From Collinsella sp. AF23-4AC (lineage in GTDB: Bacteria > Actinomycetota > Coriobacteriia > Coriobacteriales > Coriobacteriaceae), in the NCBI RefSeq assembly GCF_003462685.1, contig NZ_QRVE01000030.1, positions 1-7,462 of the forward strand: a stretch of DNA of 7,462 nt, written 5' to 3'. Below, piece after piece: positions 6,111-7,462 of this stretch. The position numbers and the translations under genes were made by a program. The notes under the pieces were generated by a model. It saw only the letters and a list, made by a program, of their open reading frames with translations, was not told the DNA's origin and ran no database searches. The stretch's first letter is position 1. Every line of letters begins with the position of its first letter.

Positions 6111-6139
6111 AGGGCACTCCTTTTTGGGGTGCCCTTTTT
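6111..6139 (+). terminator. Rho-independent terminator of serS
   Basis: AGGGCACTCC (6111-6120) pairs with GGGGTGCCCT (6126-6135) through ten pairs including one G-T wobble. The loop is TTTTT and a T-run follows. It begins 23 bases after the serS stop. Confidence 0.9.
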
Positions 6140-6185
6140 GTGTGCGGCCATACCATGCTGTGCGGACAGCTCAATAGAAAACACA

Positions 6186-6199
6186 CGAACAACTGTTCT
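6186..6199. promoter_or_regulatory. LexA (SOS)-box-like operator
   Basis: CGAACAACTGTTCT contains the dyad GAAC-N4-GTTC (6187-6198), the core of the LexA/DinR operator of Gram-positive and actinobacterial species (consensus CGAACRNRYGTTYG, matched here except at one inner R position and the last base). It overlaps the candidate -35 box of the next gene. The palindrome CTGTATACAG (6198-6207) abuts it. Binding is inferred. Confidence 0.45.
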
Positions 6200-6225
6200 G
6201 TATACAGCCATCTACCTGCTATGCT
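6196..6225 (+). promoter_or_regulatory. Candidate promoter of the 125-residue protein gene
   Basis: A -35-like TTCTGT (6196-6201) and a -10-like TATGCT (6220-6225) are 18 bp apart, about 34 bp before the ATG. The -35 is weak, and it overlaps the LexA-like dyad. Confidence 0.4.
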
Positions 6226-6258
6226 TTTGCTAAATAAGAGCGAGAGAAAGGGGACGCG

Positions 6259-6636
6259 ATGGAGCTGTTTGATGATCGGGTGGTTTTGTTTGAGAGCGAC
6301 GAGGGCGGGGAGTACCTGCTTGTGACGTGTGAGCCGTCTGGCATGGGTGGCCTGGTGGTTCGACAGACGAGCGAGGGGCCGTTGACGCAATGGTGCTACG
6401 AGGAGTCGCCTCATGTGGTTGAGACGTTTGTGGCGCACGAGGGGCTTGTGGCCCTAGAGCATTTCTATGGGGTCCAGACATCTAATCAGGTTGCTCGCAT
6501 GTTGAGCATCTCGTTTGCCGATTATGATTGTGCCCAGCGGGTGAGATCGCTCCTGAGGGAACTTGATGCTAAGTTTGACGTGATCGAAAAGCCAATCGAT
6601 CGTACGGGGAACGGCGGTATATGCGGAGCAGCATGA
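6259..6636 (+). CDS. Hypothetical protein, 125 residues
   Basis: I do not recognise a family. The protein is soluble-looking with no signal peptide or membrane segment. The first half reads as beta-strand-rich (DRVVLFES, EYLLVTCEP, GGLVVRQT, LTQWCYEES) and the second half as more helical, including a charged helix (QRVRSLLRELDAKF, about 93-106). It has four cysteines (24, 46, 91 and 122) without a clear metal-binding pattern. AAAGGGG at 6247-6253 lies five bases before the ATG at 6259, a strong ribosome-binding site, which supports real translation. It follows the serS terminator and appears monocistronic. The LexA-like box in its promoter suggests possible DNA-damage induction, but that alone assigns no function. 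Its stop lies close upstream of the first tRNA-Arg promoter. Confidence 0.75.
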   Translation: MELFDDRVVLFESDEGGEYLLVTCEPSGMGGLVVRQTSEGPLTQWCYEESPHVVETFVAHEGLVALEHFYGVQTSNQVARMLSISFADYDCAQRVRSLLRELDAKFDVIEKPIDRTGNGGICGAA

Positions 6637-6672
6637 CAAAACTGCGTTCCATAAAAAAGTTTGAGATTGTGC

Positions 6673-6701
6673 TTGACTCCAATAAGCTAAAGTGGTTTTA
6701 T
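6673..6701 (+). promoter_or_regulatory. Promoter of tRNA-Arg copy 1
   Basis: TTGACT (6673-6678) and TTTTAT (6696-6701) are separated by exactly 17 bp, with the mature tRNA starting 13 bases after the -10. Confidence 0.75.
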
Positions 6702-6713
6702 ATGTCTTGCGCT

Positions 6714-6790
6714 GCGGCGTTACCTCAGCTGGATAGAGGGTCTGACTACGAATCAGAACGTCATAGGTTCGAATCCTATACGCCGCACCA
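6714..6790 (+). tRNA. tRNA-Arg(ACG), copy 1
   Basis: 77 nt folding as a full cloverleaf: acceptor GCGGCGT/ACGCCGC, D-arm CCTC/GAGG, anticodon stem TCTGA/TCAGA with loop CTACGAA, 5-nt variable loop ACGTC, T-arm ATAGG/CCTAT with loop TTCGAAT, discriminator A and encoded CCA. The anticodon ACG at 34-36 is read as ICG after A34-to-inosine editing by TadA, decoding CGU, CGC and CGA. The three copies are identical wherever they can be compared. Confidence 0.98.
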
Positions 6791-6801
6791 ATTGAAATTG
6801 A

Positions 6802-6830
6802 AAGCCTCCGGCAACGGGGGCTTTTCTTTT
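6802..6830 (+). terminator. Terminator of tRNA-Arg copy 1
   Basis: AAGCCTCCG (6802-6810) pairs with CGGGGGCTT (6815-6823) around a GCAA tetraloop, followed by TTCTTTT. Confidence 0.88.
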
Positions 6831-6846
6831 AGGCGGACGATGCATG

Positions 6847-6876
6847 GATTCGAACCTCGGTCGAGGCGCGGGCGTC
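6847..6876. repeat. Truncated copy C of the structured repeat (left shoulder only)
   Basis: 28 of 30 bases match 7087-7116 of copy B, including the T-arm-like GATTCGAACC and the small hairpin CCTCG/CGAGG. Beyond 6876 the sequence diverges into AT-rich DNA and the 96-nt core is absent. It occupies the same place relative to its tRNA terminator as copy B does to the next. Confidence 0.7.
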
Positions 6877-6913
6877 TTAATCATCACTTCGTAAAATTTT
6901 TCCAAATTGTCGC

Positions 6914-6942
6914 TTGACCCATCGAGGGGTCACGTGCATAAT
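6914..6942 (+). promoter_or_regulatory. Promoter of tRNA-Arg copy 2
   Basis: TTGACC (6914-6919) and CATAAT (6937-6942) are 17 bp apart. The segment GTGCATAATAATC is shared exactly with the promoter of the copy at 7410. Confidence 0.85.
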
Positions 6943-6954
6943 AATCCGTGCGTT

Positions 6955-7031
6955 GCGGCGTTACCTCAGCTGGATAGAGGGTCTGACTACGAATCAGAAC
7001 GTCATAGGTTCGAATCCTATACGCCGCACCA
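6955..7031 (+). tRNA. tRNA-Arg(ACG), copy 2
   Basis: 77 nt identical to copy 1 throughout, with the ACG anticodon and encoded CCA at 7029-7031. Flanking DNA differs from copy 1 except for the related terminator. Confidence 0.98.
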
Positions 7032-7041
7032 ATTGAGTTTT

Positions 7042-7070
7042 AAGCCTCCGGAAACGGGGGCTTTTCCTTT
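7042..7070 (+). terminator. Terminator of tRNA-Arg copy 2
   Basis: AAGCCTCCG (7042-7050) pairs with CGGGGGCTT (7055-7063) around a GAAA tetraloop, with a T-rich tail. Confidence 0.88.
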
Positions 7071-7076
7071 ACGGGG

Positions 7077-7222
7077 GCATTGCGGAGATTCGAACCTCGT
7101 TCGAGGCGCGAGCGTCAAGAAAACGCGGAGCGTTTTTAGCGAGCGGGCGAGTCCGCCGGCAGGCGGGCGAAGCCGGTGCGGATCCGCGCAGCGGATGCGC
7201 GGAATCCTATACGCCGCACCAA
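7077..7222. repeat. Structured repeat copy B, fused to a tRNA-Arg 3' end
   Basis: The core 7108-7203 matches copy A at 88/96 without gaps. The hairpins are CCTCG/CGAGG (7094-7105), AAAACGC/GCGTTTT around GGA, GTCCGCC/GGCGGGC around GGCA (7151-7168), and ATCCGC/GCGGAT around GCA (7182-7196). The left shoulder has a T-arm-like GATTCGAACC. The right end becomes the 3' end of a tRNA-Arg gene at 7202. Its position between two tRNA units, in place of the promoter and 5' part of a third, suggests insertion or recombination into that tRNA. Confidence 0.85.
7202..7221 (+). pseudogene. 3' remnant of a tRNA-Arg(ACG) gene
   Basis: GAATCCTATACGCCGCACCA is identical to the last 20 nt of the intact copies, running from G57 in the T-loop to the CCA. 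The 5' 57 nt and the promoter are missing and replaced by repeat copy B. A terminator of the array type follows, so this was a fourth tRNA unit. Confidence 0.88.
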
Positions 7223-7235
7223 CTGAACTTTAAAA

Positions 7236-7258
7236 CCTCCGGTAACGGAGGCTTTTCT
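7236..7258 (+). terminator. Terminator of the truncated tRNA-Arg unit
   Basis: CCTCCG (7236-7241) pairs perfectly with CGGAGG (7246-7251) around a GTAA tetraloop, followed by CTTTTCTT. Compared with its paralogues, the wobble pair in the stem is a full T-A pair here. Confidence 0.8.
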
Positions 7259-7368
7259 TATATGTCGACATACTTGAGGAGTTGCTTTCGCCGTGTTTGA
7301 AAGTATCGAGTCGATCGACTGCATCAAATGAGTAAAAATCAAATTCAATAACTTTTTTTGAAAAACGC

Positions 7369-7397
7369 TTGACGATTATTCAGTCCATGTGCATAAT
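7369..7397 (+). promoter_or_regulatory. Promoter of the tRNA-Arg copy at 7410
   Basis: TTGACG (7369-7374) and CATAAT (7392-7397) are 17 bp apart, close upstream of the tRNA. Confidence 0.85.
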
Positions 7398-7409
7398 AAT
7401 CAACAAGTC

Positions 7410-7462
7410 GCGGCGTTACCTCAGCTGGATAGAGGGTCTGACTACGAATCAGAACGTCATAG
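7410..7462 (+). tRNA. tRNA-Arg(ACG), further copy, cut by window edge
   Basis: The first 53 nt match copies 1 and 2 exactly (acceptor, D-arm, anticodon arm, start of the T-arm). The remaining 24 nt would end at 7486 outside the window. Confidence 0.95.

Noticed and set aside
6621..7233. Open frames of 98 and 108 residues across the tRNA array
   Set aside because: They translate through tRNA genes and terminators and share sequence only because the tRNAs are repeated.
6714..7462. The regularly spaced repeats as a CRISPR array
   Set aside because: The repeated unit is a 77-nt tRNA with promoter and terminator, the spacing is irregular and about 110-260 bp, and no cas genes are present.

Overview
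The window looks like chromosomal DNA from a high-GC Coriobacteriia actinobacterium, most likely Collinsella or a close relative. The basis is the codon use, the style of the proteins, and a 57-residue membrane protein of a type I associate with this class. That assignment is inference from the sequence alone.

Layout. Positions 1-1720 are accessory DNA. They hold a stem-loop near the left edge, an apparently intact IS110-family transposase on the minus strand (321-1430) with its non-coding flanks, and a structured repeat (copy A, about 1571-1716). Copy A runs straight into the 3' end of a tRNA gene that has lost its 5' part. Positions 1753-2101 hold an AT-rich stretch bounded by 30-bp inverted repeats, which looks like a MITE. 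Positions 2102-4361 are a co-oriented housekeeping block: a membrane-anchored SPFH/band-7 protein, then rlmH (23S rRNA pseudouridine-1915 methyltransferase) six bases downstream and probably translationally coupled, then proC (pyrroline-5-carboxylate reductase). Positions 4374-4508 are a compact inverted-repeat element with a 17-bp internal hairpin. It sits between proC and a convergent small membrane-protein gene (4519-4692, minus). That gene is divergent from serS (4804-6087, seryl-tRNA synthetase), and the two share a palindrome-rich promoter region. serS ends in a strong terminator. A 125-residue protein of unknown function follows (6259-6636), and its promoter overlaps a sequence resembling a Gram-positive/actinobacterial LexA box.

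Positions 6670-7462 are a tandem array of tRNA-Arg(ACG) genes. Two copies are complete, a third is cut by the window edge, and one survives only as its 3' 20 nt. Each unit has its own promoter (where the 5' end is preserved) and its own GNRA-loop terminator (where the 3' end is in view). The surviving 3' fragment is fused to repeat copy B, and a truncated copy C follows the first tRNA unit.

The housekeeping genes share a translation theme: RlmH modifies the decoding-region helix of 23S rRNA, SerRS charges tRNA-Ser, and the tRNA-Arg(ACG) array matches the CGC/CGT arginine codons that dominate serS. The most unusual feature is the repeat. Copies A and B lie 5.5 kb apart, align without gaps over 96 nt at 88/96 identity, share several hairpins with one apparent compensatory change, and both join the 3' end of a different tRNA gene near the T-loop. 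This could be a small tRNA-associated mobile or structured element that has not been described.
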